A DNA stretch of 32,413 nt from Synechocystis salina LEGE 00031 (GTDB taxonomy: Bacteria > Cyanobacteriota > Cyanobacteriia > Cyanobacteriales > Microcystaceae): NCBI RefSeq assembly GCF_015207985.1, contig NZ_JADEVV010000048.1:1-32413 (forward strand). Reading direction: 5' to 3'. The notes under the pieces are model-generated. The model did no database searches. It was given only the letters and a program-made list of their open reading frames with translations, and had not been told where the DNA came from. Made by a program: the position numbers and the translations under genes. The stretch's first letter is position 1, and every line of letters begins with the position of its first letter. Below, in pieces: positions 9,803-18,265 of the stretch.

Positions 9803-10306
9803 ATGGATAGCATTGCCGTACCTTTCGCCTCTCGACAGGCGGATCAGTTGGATCGTCTTCTGAATACAACCCAGCCCCGCTATCAACTCCGAGCAAAGCA
9901 ATTGTCATCGGTAGATCGCCTGTTGGAAATTTGGCAAATGCCCTGTAGTGCCACACCTCACTTAAAGCAACCGAAACGAGTGGCGGGCTTGAAGGGGCGG
10001 AATCTATCGTTGATTGAACCCCGACTAATCCGGCAGTTAAAGGTGCTGGAAATTGATCTGGCGGGCATAAAATCCACGCAGGAAAAGCAATTTGAGTTGG
10101 ATGAGGTATCAGCGCTTCGGCTGGGCCTAATGTTTCGGGTGCTGGCCCCTATGCGGAATCGGGACAATATGCGGCTCTGTGGGTCAGGGATTGAGGAAAT
10201 GGGCAAGGAAGAAGCGTCCTATTGGTTAGGGATGGCCATGCACCGCAAAAATCCCCGGCGGGTGTTGATGGCCCTACGCTGTCTGCTGACTGACCCCCAT
10301 CGTTAA
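9803..10306 (+). CDS. 167-aa protein coupled to the DUF499 ATPase
   Basis: The ATG follows the DUF499 stop codon with no intervening base, so translation is almost surely coupled. The protein is basic and mostly helical, with a Leu- and Arg-rich C-terminus. No catalytic motif is visible and I do not recognise the family. In related DUF499/DUF1156 loci a small protein such as DUF3780 occupies a similar place, but I cannot claim that identity. Its likely role is a structural subunit of the ATPase complex. A strong promoter for hicA follows eleven bases after its stop. Confidence 0.75.
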   Translation: MDSIAVPFASRQADQLDRLLNTTQPRYQLRAKQLSSVDRLLEIWQMPCSATPHLKQPKRVAGLKGRNLSLIEPRLIRQLKVLEIDLAGIKSTQEKQFELDEVSALRLGLMFRVLAPMRNRDNMRLCGSGIEEMGKEEASYWLGMAMHRKNPRRVLMALRCLLTDPHR

Positions 10307-10316
10307 ACCTTATTCG

Positions 10317-10345
10317 TTGACCAGTGCCAATAGTGACACTAAAAT
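10317..10345 (+). promoter_or_regulatory. Sigma-70-type promoter of hicAB
   Basis: A -35 box TTGACC (10317-10322) is followed by a 17-bp spacer and a -10 box TAAAAT (10340-10345). The predicted transcription start is at about the hicA ATG (10352), so the message may be leaderless. The spacer holds an imperfect repeat of AGTG/ACAC that could be the HicB operator. It gives the toxin-antitoxin pair its own transcription inside the defence operon. Confidence 0.65.
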
Positions 10346-10351
10346 GGGGCT

Positions 10352-10606
10352 ATGACTTCCGTTGCCAAGCTTGTTGCCCAATTTAAAAATCAGCCGAATG
10401 ATGTACGGTTTACGGACTTAGTTAAAGTTTGTAACCACTATTTTGGTGAGCCAAGGCAACAAGGAACCAGTCATTGCATTTATAAAACTCCCTGGCAAGG
10501 GGATCCTCGAATCAATATTCAAGATAAAAAAGGTAAAGCCAAGCCCTATCAAGTTAAACAGGTATTAGCGGCCATTGAAAAGCTGGAGGACTTCAAAAAT
10601 GGTTAA
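10352..10606 (+). CDS. hicA: HicA-type mRNA interferase toxin
   Basis: The 84-aa product has the HicA double-stranded RNA-binding-like fold signature. The catalytic His sits in GTSHCIYK near residue 44, followed by a strand, a turn and a basic C-terminal helix. HicA proteins cut mRNA when not bound by HicB. The order toxin then antitoxin, with an overlap of eight bases, is the usual hic arrangement. It is slightly longer than typical HicA (about 60-80 aa) because of an extra N-terminal helix. Its own promoter lies just upstream. Together with hicB it probably stabilises the plasmid or guards the defence array. Confidence 0.85.
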   Translation: MTSVAKLVAQFKNQPNDVRFTDLVKVCNHYFGEPRQQGTSHCIYKTPWQGDPRINIQDKKGKAKPYQVKQVLAAIEKLEDFKNG

Positions 10607-10925
10607 TGCAGATCACTATATTTACAAGGTAATTTGGTCATCTGAAGATCAGGAATTTGTTGGCCTCTGTGCTGAATTTCCGAGTCTATCTTTTCTCCAT
10701 GAAGATCGCCACCAAGCTCTTGAAGGAATAACCAGTTTAGTTAAAGAGGTAATAGTCGATATGGAACAAAATGGTGAAATAGTTCCAGAACCTATTACAG
10801 ATCGCCAATATAGCGGCAGGTTTCAAGTCAGAATTAATCCGGATCTCCATCGTCGTTTAGCTATGGAAGCGGCAGAGGAAAAGGTTAGTTTGAACCGTTA
10901 TATCAGTTATAAGTTAGGGGTTTGA
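10599..10925 (+). CDS. hicB: HicB-type antitoxin
   Basis: I chose the ATG at 10599, which overlaps the end of hicA by eight bases; the frame is open to 10575 but that part duplicates hicA sequence. The product is 108 aa. The N-terminal half (HYIYKVIWSSEDQEFVGL) is the partial RNase H-like HicB fold that blocks the toxin. The C-terminal 35 residues (RINPDLHRRL...NRYISYKL) are a ribbon-helix-helix DNA-binding domain, so HicB probably represses the promoter at 10317-10345. Confidence 0.85.
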   Translation: MVNADHYIYKVIWSSEDQEFVGLCAEFPSLSFLHEDRHQALEGITSLVKEVIVDMEQNGEIVPEPITDRQYSGRFQVRINPDLHRRLAMEAAEEKVSLNRYISYKLGV

Positions 10926-10964
10926 GCATTAATCAATAATTTAGGTTAGACTACCGAAGTGGGT

Positions 10965-10985
10965 ATTACCCCATTACCCCATTAT
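10965..10985 (+). promoter_or_regulatory. Tandem 8-bp repeat before second toxin-antitoxin pair
   Basis: ATTACCCC occurs twice in a row (10965-10972 and 10973-10980), followed by a partial third ATTAT. It lies 18-38 bases upstream of the antitoxin start. Position and repetition suggest an operator for autoregulation, but no binding data can be read from sequence. Confidence 0.35.
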
Positions 10986-11002
10986 CACGAAGGGCAACAA
11001 TT

Positions 11003-11293
11003 ATGCCAAATAAAGAATTTCAAGTGGTCAAGGAAATTGTTCAGCCGGACAGTCGTGGCCGCATTTCTTTGGGAACCGAGGTGAAATCAAAGACTTATCG
11101 AGTTTTGGCTAATGATCTGGGGGAAATTTTACTGGAGCCGGTGGTAGCAGTTCCAGAGCGGGAGGCATGGTTATTTAAGAACCCTGGGGCCTTGTCGGCA
11201 GTAAAGCATGGGTTACAGGAGTCAGCAGATGGATTGGGTACGTCCCTTGGTTCTTTTGCGGAGTATGCAGATCTATCTCGTGAGGATGAATGA
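11003..11293 (+). CDS. AbrB-like antitoxin of a RelE/ParE-type pair
   Basis: The 96-aa product begins with a short swapped-hairpin-like segment (DSRGRISLGTEVK...YRVLANDLGEILLEPV) of the AbrB/MazE kind, which usually binds DNA. The C-terminal half (PEREAWLFKNPGALSAVKHGL) is the part expected to wrap the toxin. Its stop overlaps the next start as ATGA, the normal coupling of antitoxin and toxin. The toxin partner is RelE/ParE-like, so this is a mixed-family pair of a kind frequent in cyanobacteria. Confidence 0.75.
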   Translation: MPNKEFQVVKEIVQPDSRGRISLGTEVKSKTYRVLANDLGEILLEPVVAVPEREAWLFKNPGALSAVKHGLQESADGLGTSLGSFAEYADLSREDE

Positions 11294-11580
11294 ATTTTCA
11301 ATTGCGATTCGTTCCTAGTGCTGTAACAGCTATGGAGGCTCTTCAAGGGGAAAATCCCTCTAAGTATCGCAAGGTTTTGAAAACATTAGGGTTAATGGAG
11401 ACTAACCTTCGACACCCTAGCCTCAATACTCATAAATACACTGCTATCCAAGGTTGTAATGGAGAAGAGGTCTTTGAATCCTATGTAGAAAATAAAACAC
11501 CTGGCGCTTTTCGTGTGTTTTGGCATTATGGGCCAAATCGGCAAGAAATTACAATTGTAGCCATTACTCCCCATCCCTAA
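11290..11580 (+). CDS. RelE/ParE-like toxin
   Basis: The 96-aa product begins with a helix pair and ends in strands GAFRVFWHYGP and EITIVAITPHP. This matches the RelE/ParE fold, where the core strands carry Arg, Tyr and His residues that act on mRNA or gyrase. The conserved R-V-F-W stretch and the terminal I-T-P-H-P are typical of this branch. It overlaps its antitoxin by four bases. Target is uncertain: ribosome-dependent mRNA cleavage is the default guess. Confidence 0.7.
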   Translation: MNFQLRFVPSAVTAMEALQGENPSKYRKVLKTLGLMETNLRHPSLNTHKYTAIQGCNGEEVFESYVENKTPGAFRVFWHYGPNRQEITIVAITPHP

Positions 11581-11663
11581 CTATTTATTATGATTCAACA
11601 GTTAACTGCTATTTTTTTTGCGAGGTGTTCTGTCCAGAAACGCCCCTTAATTTGTTACCCAAT

Positions 11664-11789
11664 ATGCGTTACCGGGTAACTATTGAGGATGAAACTCAAG
11701 AGAACAACTCTAATGTTTGGGACTTCTTTAATTCCGTTGCTGGGTCGATTGATGTACCGGCAGATTGGTGTAATCGGGGTCAACTATGA
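11664..11789 (+). pseudogene. Orphan antitoxin fragment
   Basis: A 41-aa frame from the ATG at 11664 ends in NVWDFFNSVAGSIDVPADW, which resembles the toxin-binding C-terminus of small antitoxins paired with PIN toxins (usually W-D-x-L-x-x-x-x-G-S/T-x-x-x-P-x-D-W). The usual His-Asp-Tyr tail and any toxin gene are missing. It is probably what remains of a lost module. The frame is open further upstream to 11520 but that part overlaps the RelE-like toxin in another frame and looks non-coding. Confidence 0.4.
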
Positions 11790-11843
11790 CATGAACTACT
11801 TTTCACCTGCAACATAACTTTTAAAGATTAAGGAGAAACTAAA

Positions 11844-13160
11844 ATGAGTAATTCTTTCAACCTATTTAAAAATAACAGCAACGAAATTTTTATCAAGTTA
11901 GATAATATTCTATTTATTCCTTTTGGAGTTGATTACATTCGCGAAGATATTATTCCTGTGCAAATGGAAACCTCCTATTCGGATGGTGTTGTCTTTAAAT
12001 ATAATGTTCCCTGTGCTACTATTAATACTTCTAAAAATGAGCCTATAAAGGTTAAAGATATTATCAAACTTTTACCTGGAGTTGATATATTGCCAATATC
12101 TGATGAAAGATTTAAACTGAAAAACCCCCAGAATGAAATTCAAGAAAATGGTCGGGTTGCCAAAAAGTATCTTGATTATTTGGTAGATATTTACACAGAA
12201 AATACAGGAGAGTATAAAGGCGGAAAGATTAGGTATCAAAGTGAATACAAGGTCTCGGAAGAAGCGTTTATAGACATTTACTTTGAACTATGTTGTCAGC
12301 AATTAAAAGATGCTGAACAGGAGTTTTGGACAAAAGGAATCAGAAAAAAGGCTGAGGAAAAATTTGAACAATCTCAACGAGAAGGGTGGCAGACTCCATT
12401 TAGCAACTCTGTAGAAGACTGGGAAGATGAGTTAAAGCACGGATATCTTGGGCATCATCATGCGGGGCTAGGCTATCCTTTTAACGATGGCAGGGTATTA
12501 TTTGAGATTTTATTACCGCTTCATTCTGCTCGTATGTCCTTTTTGACGGCTGATCTGGGCAATGCAATACGTCAATATAGACCGACTCAATCTCCATTTG
12601 ATTGGACTATTTATGATGGATTCTTAGAAGACGAAGAGCTTGTGCCAAAATGGTCTTCTAGCGGAACAAAATATCAGTCAAATAAGAACCTAGTCTCATT
12701 TTACGAACTTGATTTTTTATTTTGGGATGGCCAAGAATTTATTAGCATAGAGCTTGATGGCAATAGCAAAAAATTGTCAGATTATAGTGCCAAAAAAGAA
12801 AATCTCGAAAAATGCAACAACTTAACTTTAAGAAATCTAGCCAATAGAGATCTGGAATGGCTAATAAATCACTTTAGTTCTGAGTCTTCTCCTGATTTAG
12901 AATATCGGACTGAAACACTATCGGCATTGTTTTCTGAACCTGTTTTGAAATTTTGGGAGACAGTTGAAGAAGAATCACCCATTACAAAACTCTTCAATAA
13001 ACAAGAGTGGGACAAAAATCACCACATGTATGATACAGATGATTACAAATATTCATTCTCAGCTAGAAAAAAAAGATTAGATGAAGAAATTTATCCTCAA
13101 CTTCCTTGGCACTTACGTTATCCCGATGGATATGTTTACTTTGATGATCCGACGGAATAA
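11844..13160 (+). CDS. 438-aa putative nuclease (Vsr/DUF559-like core), AT-rich cargo
   Basis: Family not recognised. Residues about 287-308 read ELDFLFWDGQEF then ISIELDG, the pattern Asp-Phe...Ile-Glu-x-Asp-Gly found in Vsr-like and DUF559 endonuclease folds, followed by a helix rich in Lys. I infer a DNA-cutting role, moderately. An excellent ribosome binding site (AAGGAG, 11830-11835) stands before the ATG. Codon use is AT-rich, unlike the DUF499 and methyltransferase genes on either side, and no HIP1 site occurs in it, so it was probably acquired separately. It sits directly upstream of the DUF1156 methyltransferase, 44 bases away. Confidence 0.7.
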   Translation: MSNSFNLFKNNSNEIFIKLDNILFIPFGVDYIREDIIPVQMETSYSDGVVFKYNVPCATINTSKNEPIKVKDIIKLLPGVDILPISDERFKLKNPQNEIQENGRVAKKYLDYLVDIYTENTGEYKGGKIRYQSEYKVSEEAFIDIYFELCCQQLKDAEQEFWTKGIRKKAEEKFEQSQREGWQTPFSNSVEDWEDELKHGYLGHHHAGLGYPFNDGRVLFEILLPLHSARMSFLTADLGNAIRQYRPTQSPFDWTIYDGFLEDEELVPKWSSSGTKYQSNKNLVSFYELDFLFWDGQEFISIELDGNSKKLSDYSAKKENLEKCNNLTLRNLANRDLEWLINHFSSESSPDLEYRTETLSALFSEPVLKFWETVEEESPITKLFNKQEWDKNHHMYDTDDYKYSFSARKKRLDEEIYPQLPWHLRYPDGYVYFDDPTE

Positions 13161-13204
13161 TTCCTGAAATCACACTAACAATAGAGGACTAACGAGGCAA
13201 AACG

Positions 13205-16138
13205 ATGACCAGACGACTGATTGAAGAATGGCTTCCTGTGGCGGAGATTGGGATTGAAAGTTTGCGGGAACGAACCCCGATGACTCCTTTCCCTGCCCCG
13301 AATCGCCTTCATGTCTGGTGGGCCCGTCGTCCCTTGGTAGCTTCCCGTGCGGCGGTGTTGGCATCGTTGTTACCTGCGGATGCGGATCATAAACGATTTC
13401 TTCATGTGCTGGGGATTCATGGCGATCCAGTTGAGGCAAAAAAAAGAATTGCTAAGGCAACTCGTGAAGGGGTTCGACTAGGTTCAGCAGCCTATGGTTA
13501 TGAACGGGCTTTTAAGTATATTCCTAATGAAAAAGATCGAGAGTGGTTAGATTATGAAACTAAGCGAATTGGACTAGGATCGGCCACTGTCCTAGACCCT
13601 ACTGCGGGCGGTGGTAGTATTCCATTTGAATCCGTAAGACTAGGTTTTAATACCATCGCTAATGATCTTAATCCCGTCGCTGCATTAATTGAAAAGGCAA
13701 CTATTGAATTTCCCTTGAAATATGGAGCAGAGCTATTAGAAGAATACAATCAAATTAGCTCGGAATTCGTGAAGAGAGTCAGGGAAAAATTAGCCGGAAC
13801 TTTTCCAGAAGAATCTAAAGAAAATACCATTCCAGATGGTTATCTTTACGCTCGAACGATCGCCTGTCCATATTGCGATCGCCAAGTGCCGTTATCCCCG
13901 AATTGGAAACTATCCCCGTCAGGTATTGGTGTTAAGCTTAAACCCGATCTAGAGAAAGGTATTTGCAACTTTGAGATCGTCCACAAGGTCAAAGATCAAT
14001 CCCCCGGCACGGTCAGCGGCGGTGATGCTCAATGCCCCTATCCTGACTGCGAAAGGGTGATCAATGGCGATGACATCAAAGCCCAAGCTCAAGCGGGACA
14101 AATGGGCGACAAGCTCTTTGCAGTGGTCTATAAAGAACGGGTTTTAACGACGACCAAGACAGGGAAAACACGGGAGAAATGGGAGCGAGGTTATCGTGCG
14201 CCCGTGGCAGAGGATGACAATATCGAAGAGATAAAAGAAAAGCTGGCTGACAAGTTAATTGACTGGGAATCTTTAGATTTAGTCCCAAGTGAATTATTGC
14301 CGATGAATACGGAATCGTGGACACATGGCAATACTCCTGCTCAGTATGATGCTAAAAATTTTCTAGACTTATTCAATCCCCGGCAATTATTTTGTCATGG
14401 TACAAGTATCGAAATCTTTCGAGAAATGATAGATAAGAGAGAACATGAAGGCACATTTAATGAGATTACAAAAGCTGCATTCATCTACCTTAGTTTCGCT
14501 CTGGATAAGTTAAGAGACTATAACTCTCGTATGACCCGATGGCATAATAAACGAGAAGTAATGGTCAACACTTTTGATCGCCACGATTTTGCATACAAAG
14601 CCTCTTACGCAGAGATGGCTCCTCTGATTGTTGGTCTAGGCTACGATTGGGCACTCGAACAAACAGGAAAATGCCTAAAAGAACTTTTACAACTCACTCG
14701 CCCAGACCTCAACCTAAGCCAAGTCAAAGGCAAAGGTAATCAGCAAGAACTATTCCCAAAAAATCAGAATTTAACGATAGATATTATCAATGAATCCGGC
14801 GATAACCTCTACCACTTGGACAATGAAAGTATAGATGCTGTCGTCTTTGATCCGCCCTACTACGACAACGTTATGTATGCCGAATGTAGCGATTTCTTCT
14901 ATGTCTGGCTCAAGCGGACAGCCGGTTATCTTTACCCCGAACTCTTCACTCGACAACTCACCGACAAAGAAAACGAAGCTGTTGCCAACCCCGCCAAGTT
15001 CCAAGGGGAAAAAGGGGCGAAAAATTTAGCTTATTTGGACTATCGGGAACGGATGGCAGCCATCTTTGCCGAATGTAAACGAGTGCTGAAGCCCGACGGC
15101 ATATTGACCCTCATGTTTACCCACAAAGCCCAGGGTGCTTGGGATGCCCTCGCCAGTGGCTTGCTCGATGCCGGATTTGTGATCACCGCGTCCTGGCCCA
15201 TCAACACCGAAGCCGAAGGCAGTTTGCATATTAAAGACAAAGCCGCCGCCAAAAGTACCATTTTCCTTGTCTGTCGTCCCCAGGGAGCCAAGCCCGAAGA
15301 AACCCTTTATTGGGAAGACCTCGAACCCGTCATCACCCAGACAGTCCGTAAACGAGTCGGCGAATTCCAAGGCTATGGCATCAAAGGCGTCGATCTTTAC
15401 CTTTCCTGTTTTGGCCCCGCTCTCCAAGTCCTCTCCGAACACTGGCCCCTCGCCCGCAGTACCCCCAAAGCCCGTCCCAAGCTCAAGGGTCGCACCAAGC
15501 AAGCCGAACTCTTTGACGATTTTGATCCCTACGCTGTTAACCCCGAAGATGCCTTGGAAGCTGCCCGTGCCGAAGTGAAACGCTGGCGTATGGAAACTCT
15601 GCTGGGCACCACCCGCAAAACTAACCTAGACCCCCTCACCGAATGGTTTGTCCTCGCCTGGGATGCCTTTGAAGCCCCGCAGTTCCCCTACGATGAAGCC
15701 CTACGCCTGGCTAGGGTAGTCGGCCTCGATCTCGATAAAGATGTAGTCAAAAAGATTGCCGAAAAAAAAGGCTCCAACCTCATCCTCTGGGACAGTAACC
15801 AACGCGCCCTGAAAAATAGCCTCGGTTCCCCCGACGGCTCCAACTCCATGCTCGACGCCATCCACCATGCCGCCTACCGTGCCCGCACAAATGGGTTAGA
15901 AGCCGCCCGCACCCTACTGGAAAATAACGCCTTGGTTGAAGAACCCGACTTCCAAAATGCCCTGGCCGCCGTGTTGGAAGTATTACCCGTTTCCAGCACC
16001 TTCACTGGCTTCGATGACGAAAAAGGCGAAGTAGCCGAGGCCGCCCAGGACTTTGATGTGTTGGAAAACCTCCGCCGCCTACTATTCAGTGAAACCGTCC
16101 CCCGACCCAAACAGCTAGAAATTTGGTCAGAGCAATGA
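13205..16138 (+). CDS. DUF1156 DNA methyltransferase (likely N6-adenine)
   Basis: The 977-aa product starts with the DUF1156 signature ([11 protein letters not shown]...[11 protein letters not shown], residues 5-45). The S-adenosylmethionine motif [12 protein letters not shown] lies at about 130-142 and the catalytic motif DPPYYDN at about 547-553; DPPY favours adenine N6 methylation. Between them CPYC (about 220) and CPYPDC (about 276) form a probable zinc ribbon for DNA binding. The C-terminal 300 residues are helical and may recognise the target or partners. In defence arrays this enzyme marks self DNA, while the associated ATPase, helicases and nucleases act on unmarked DNA. Base composition changes within the gene: the first two thirds are mixed, the last third GC-richer. 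Its TGA overlaps the Uma2 start as ATGA. Confidence 0.9.
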   Translation: MTRRLIEEWLPVAEIGIESLRERTPMTPFPAPNRLHVWWARRPLVASRAAVLASLLPADADHKRFLHVLGIHGDPVEAKKRIAKATREGVRLGSAAYGYERAFKYIPNEKDREWLDYETKRIGLGSATVLDPTAGGGSIPFESVRLGFNTIANDLNPVAALIEKATIEFPLKYGAELLEEYNQISSEFVKRVREKLAGTFPEESKENTIPDGYLYARTIACPYCDRQVPLSPNWKLSPSGIGVKLKPDLEKGICNFEIVHKVKDQSPGTVSGGDAQCPYPDCERVINGDDIKAQAQAGQMGDKLFAVVYKERVLTTTKTGKTREKWERGYRAPVAEDDNIEEIKEKLADKLIDWESLDLVPSELLPMNTESWTHGNTPAQYDAKNFLDLFNPRQLFCHGTSIEIFREMIDKREHEGTFNEITKAAFIYLSFALDKLRDYNSRMTRWHNKREVMVNTFDRHDFAYKASYAEMAPLIVGLGYDWALEQTGKCLKELLQLTRPDLNLSQVKGKGNQQELFPKNQNLTIDIINESGDNLYHLDNESIDAVVFDPPYYDNVMYAECSDFFYVWLKRTAGYLYPELFTRQLTDKENEAVANPAKFQGEKGAKNLAYLDYRERMAAIFAECKRVLKPDGILTLMFTHKAQGAWDALASGLLDAGFVITASWPINTEAEGSLHIKDKAAAKSTIFLVCRPQGAKPEETLYWEDLEPVITQTVRKRVGEFQGYGIKGVDLYLSCFGPALQVLSEHWPLARSTPKARPKLKGRTKQAELFDDFDPYAVNPEDALEAARAEVKRWRMETLLGTTRKTNLDPLTEWFVLAWDAFEAPQFPYDEALRLARVVGLDLDKDVVKKIAEKKGSNLILWDSNQRALKNSLGSPDGSNSMLDAIHHAAYRARTNGLEAARTLLENNALVEEPDFQNALAAVLEVLPVSSTFTGFDDEKGEVAEAAQDFDVLENLRRLLFSETVPRPKQLEIWSEQ

Positions 16139-16770
16139 TTACCTCCACCCCCGCTCGTATCACCGAAAACCGCACCCTTTTAACGGGGATTCGCTGGCAA
16201 ACCTATCAGGATTTGCTCCTGGATCTCGCGGAAAATCCCAGTAAACGTCTGACTTATGATCAAGGTCTTTTAGAAATCATGACGCCCCTACCCGAACACG
16301 AAGCCAGTAAACGCCTGTTGGGTCGGCTAGTGGAGTCCACCACCGAAGAATTGGGCCTAGAGATTTATAGCCTTGGCTCCACCACCTGGCGACGGGAAGA
16401 CCTGCAAAAAGGACTAGAACCCGACGAATGTTATTACATCACCCAAGAAGCCCAAGTCCGGGGCAAAACTACCTTTGATCTAAATACAGATCCGGCTCCA
16501 GACTTAGCCATTGAAATTGACCTGACCAGCAGTTCCCTCAATCGCTTGAGTATCTATGCCGCCCTGGGAGTCCGAGAAATCTGGCGATATGACGGCCAAG
16601 ACCTGAAAATATACATCTTGGTTGAAGGAGAATATCAACAACAAGAACAATCCAGCGTCTTACCTATCCTAAGTCGCTCCGATGTATTGGTCTTCCTAAA
16701 CAAGAGAAGTACCCTAGGGGAAAACGCTTTGATTCGGGAATTTCGCCAATGGCTACACCAGCAAGATTGA
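16135..16770 (+). CDS. Uma2-family PD-(D/E)XK nuclease
   Basis: The start is the ATG at 16135, which overlaps the methyltransferase stop by four bases. The 211-aa product is a standard Uma2 protein: [11 protein letters not shown] near the N-terminus, [13 protein letters not shown], then APDLAIEID and [10 protein letters not shown], which carry the acidic residues of the fold. Uma2 proteins are highly expanded in cyanobacteria, and their function is poorly known. Being translationally coupled to a methyltransferase is unusual for the family and suggests recruitment into the defence array. Confidence 0.85.
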   Translation: MITSTPARITENRTLLTGIRWQTYQDLLLDLAENPSKRLTYDQGLLEIMTPLPEHEASKRLLGRLVESTTEELGLEIYSLGSTTWRREDLQKGLEPDECYYITQEAQVRGKTTFDLNTDPAPDLAIEIDLTSSSLNRLSIYAALGVREIWRYDGQDLKIYILVEGEYQQQEQSSVLPILSRSDVLVFLNKRSTLGENALIREFRQWLHQQD

Positions 16771-16788
16771 TACTGACCACCAAGTCTC

Positions 16789-16882
16789 ATAGCAGTTTCT
16801 ACAGAAGTAAGTACTATTTACAACACTCAAACGACTATGTATCAAGGGTTTTACTGTGTCTTATTAGATTGAAAACTGCTAT
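16789..16882. mobile_element. MITE-like element with 10-bp inverted ends
   Basis: ATAGCAGTTT (16789-16798) is matched by the inverted copy AAACTGCTAT (16873-16882), and similarity continues loosely inside as TTTC/GAAA. The 94-bp interior has no coding capacity. The size and A/T-rich ends fit a miniature inverted-repeat element or the remains of an insertion sequence. It sits exactly in the gap between the Uma2 and nuclease genes. Confidence 0.45.
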
Positions 16883-16885
16883 AAT
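16880..16885 (+). promoter_or_regulatory. -10 box (TATAAT) for the 409-aa nuclease gene
   Basis: A perfect TATAAT overlaps the right end of the MITE-like element, 41 bases before the nuclease start. No good -35 box is present at 17 bp, as in many cyanobacterial type 2 promoters. The mobile element may therefore have supplied this promoter. Confidence 0.45.
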
Positions 16886-16926
16886 ACGACTTAAGATTCT
16901 CTCAAATGGACTCAAGAGGAACAAAA

Positions 16927-18156
16927 ATGTATCCCTTCAGTAACATTGATACCTTTACCGTGTTTCAAAATGTTGTCGAAAAAGTGGTACAAGAAATCAA
17001 GAATCTTAATAATGAATATATACTTAAAGCATCTCAAACCGAATTAGAAGATTTTTATATTGACAAGGTAAGTATTGAACCGATTTCTTTGCTTATAGAC
17101 GAACTTTATATTGAAGAACAAACTTCGGTTCAAATAGACGTAAGTAATGATTCTCGAAGATTTATTATTCCTGGACGGACAGCTTTAGTGCCGGGGACTC
17201 GTTTAGATGTGGCAGTTCCCTATGAAGGAGATCCAGAACTATGGAAAATTAAACCATCCTGTTACACTCTCAGCAGCTATCCAGAAATTTTAGTTCGGAA
17301 AAATGAGATTGTCCTTAGTATTTCTTTTACTGATGATTTAGTGAACTCGTTAGACTTGAAATCTAAGATTAATCGTGATATTGAGTTGTTAGCTAATACA
17401 ATACAAAATCTAAGATCAGATGTTGAAAACCATAATAGAGGTGCTCCCGATAGAGTTAAAGAAGCACTTCAGCTTAAACGACACCAGGCTGAAACTGCGG
17501 TGGGCGCTGTTGCAGCCCTAGAGATACCCATAAAACGAAGGAACAAACCTTTAACTTTTACTGTCCCAACATCACGTCGAAAATCTCCAAAAAGTAGACC
17601 AAAAGTTAATACTGAAGTATATAAACTAGAACCTACTTTAGATGAAGCAGAATATCAGCATATTCTTGAGGTCATGAGGGGAATGTCACTAGTTATTGAA
17701 AGAAGTCCATCTTCTTTTTCTACTCTAGATGAAGAAGCAATTCGCACACACTTTCTCCTTCAGCTCAATGGTCACTATGAAGGTAATGCATCAGGTGAAA
17801 CTTTTAATGCATCAGGTAAAACAGACATTTTAATTAGAGTTGAAAATAGAAATATTTTTATTGCTGAGTGTAAATTTTGGTGTGGCGCAAAAGCATTTAA
17901 TAATGCTGTCAATCAGTTGTTAGGTTACTTGTCGTGGAGAGATACAAAGTGTGCCTTACTCATCTTCAATAGAACTAAAGATTCATCAGGTGTTAAACAA
18001 AAAATGCATGACGCCATGGAAGGACGCTCAGAGTATAGAAAAACTGTTTTATATGATCCACATAAAGATTCTAGATATATTTTTGTTAAAGAATCTGATC
18101 CAGGTCGCGAGATTATAATAACAACACAGCTTTATGACATCCCCACTTTATCTTGA
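16927..18156 (+). CDS. 409-aa PD-(D/E)XK restriction-type nuclease, AT-rich cargo
   Basis: I chose the ATG at 16927 because AGAGGA lies nine bases upstream; an in-frame ATG at 16906 lacks a site. The C-terminal region carries a clear nuclease core: GKTDILI (Asp), IFIAECKFW (Glu-x-Lys), then NQLLGYL (Gln) followed by the strand CALLIFNR. This is the restriction-endonuclease fold. The N-terminal 230 residues have no recognised domain and include a helical, Glu/Arg-rich segment that may be a coiled coil. The gene is markedly AT-rich and lacks HIP1, like the 438-aa gene. It lies between the methyltransferase/Uma2 pair and the PLD-SNF2 helicase, and probably acts as an effector of the array. Confidence 0.8.
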   Translation: MYPFSNIDTFTVFQNVVEKVVQEIKNLNNEYILKASQTELEDFYIDKVSIEPISLLIDELYIEEQTSVQIDVSNDSRRFIIPGRTALVPGTRLDVAVPYEGDPELWKIKPSCYTLSSYPEILVRKNEIVLSISFTDDLVNSLDLKSKINRDIELLANTIQNLRSDVENHNRGAPDRVKEALQLKRHQAETAVGAVAALEIPIKRRNKPLTFTVPTSRRKSPKSRPKVNTEVYKLEPTLDEAEYQHILEVMRGMSLVIERSPSSFSTLDEEAIRTHFLLQLNGHYEGNASGETFNASGKTDILIRVENRNIFIAECKFWCGAKAFNNAVNQLLGYLSWRDTKCALLIFNRTKDSSGVKQKMHDAMEGRSEYRKTVLYDPHKDSRYIFVKESDPGREIIITTQLYDIPTLS

Positions 18157-18265
18157 TTAAAAGCATAGCTAACTGTTCATTGGAGCAGATAGACGAGAGA
18201 CCTGGGTGAGAGGCTTACTTTAAATACTGCCGCTCAATTCAAGGCCGTTGGGCTCTTCTAAAAGC

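Noticed and set aside
11520-11663. Upstream extension of the orphan antitoxin frame
   Set aside because: It overlaps the end of the RelE-like toxin in another frame and is Cys/Tyr/Ser-rich without family likeness.
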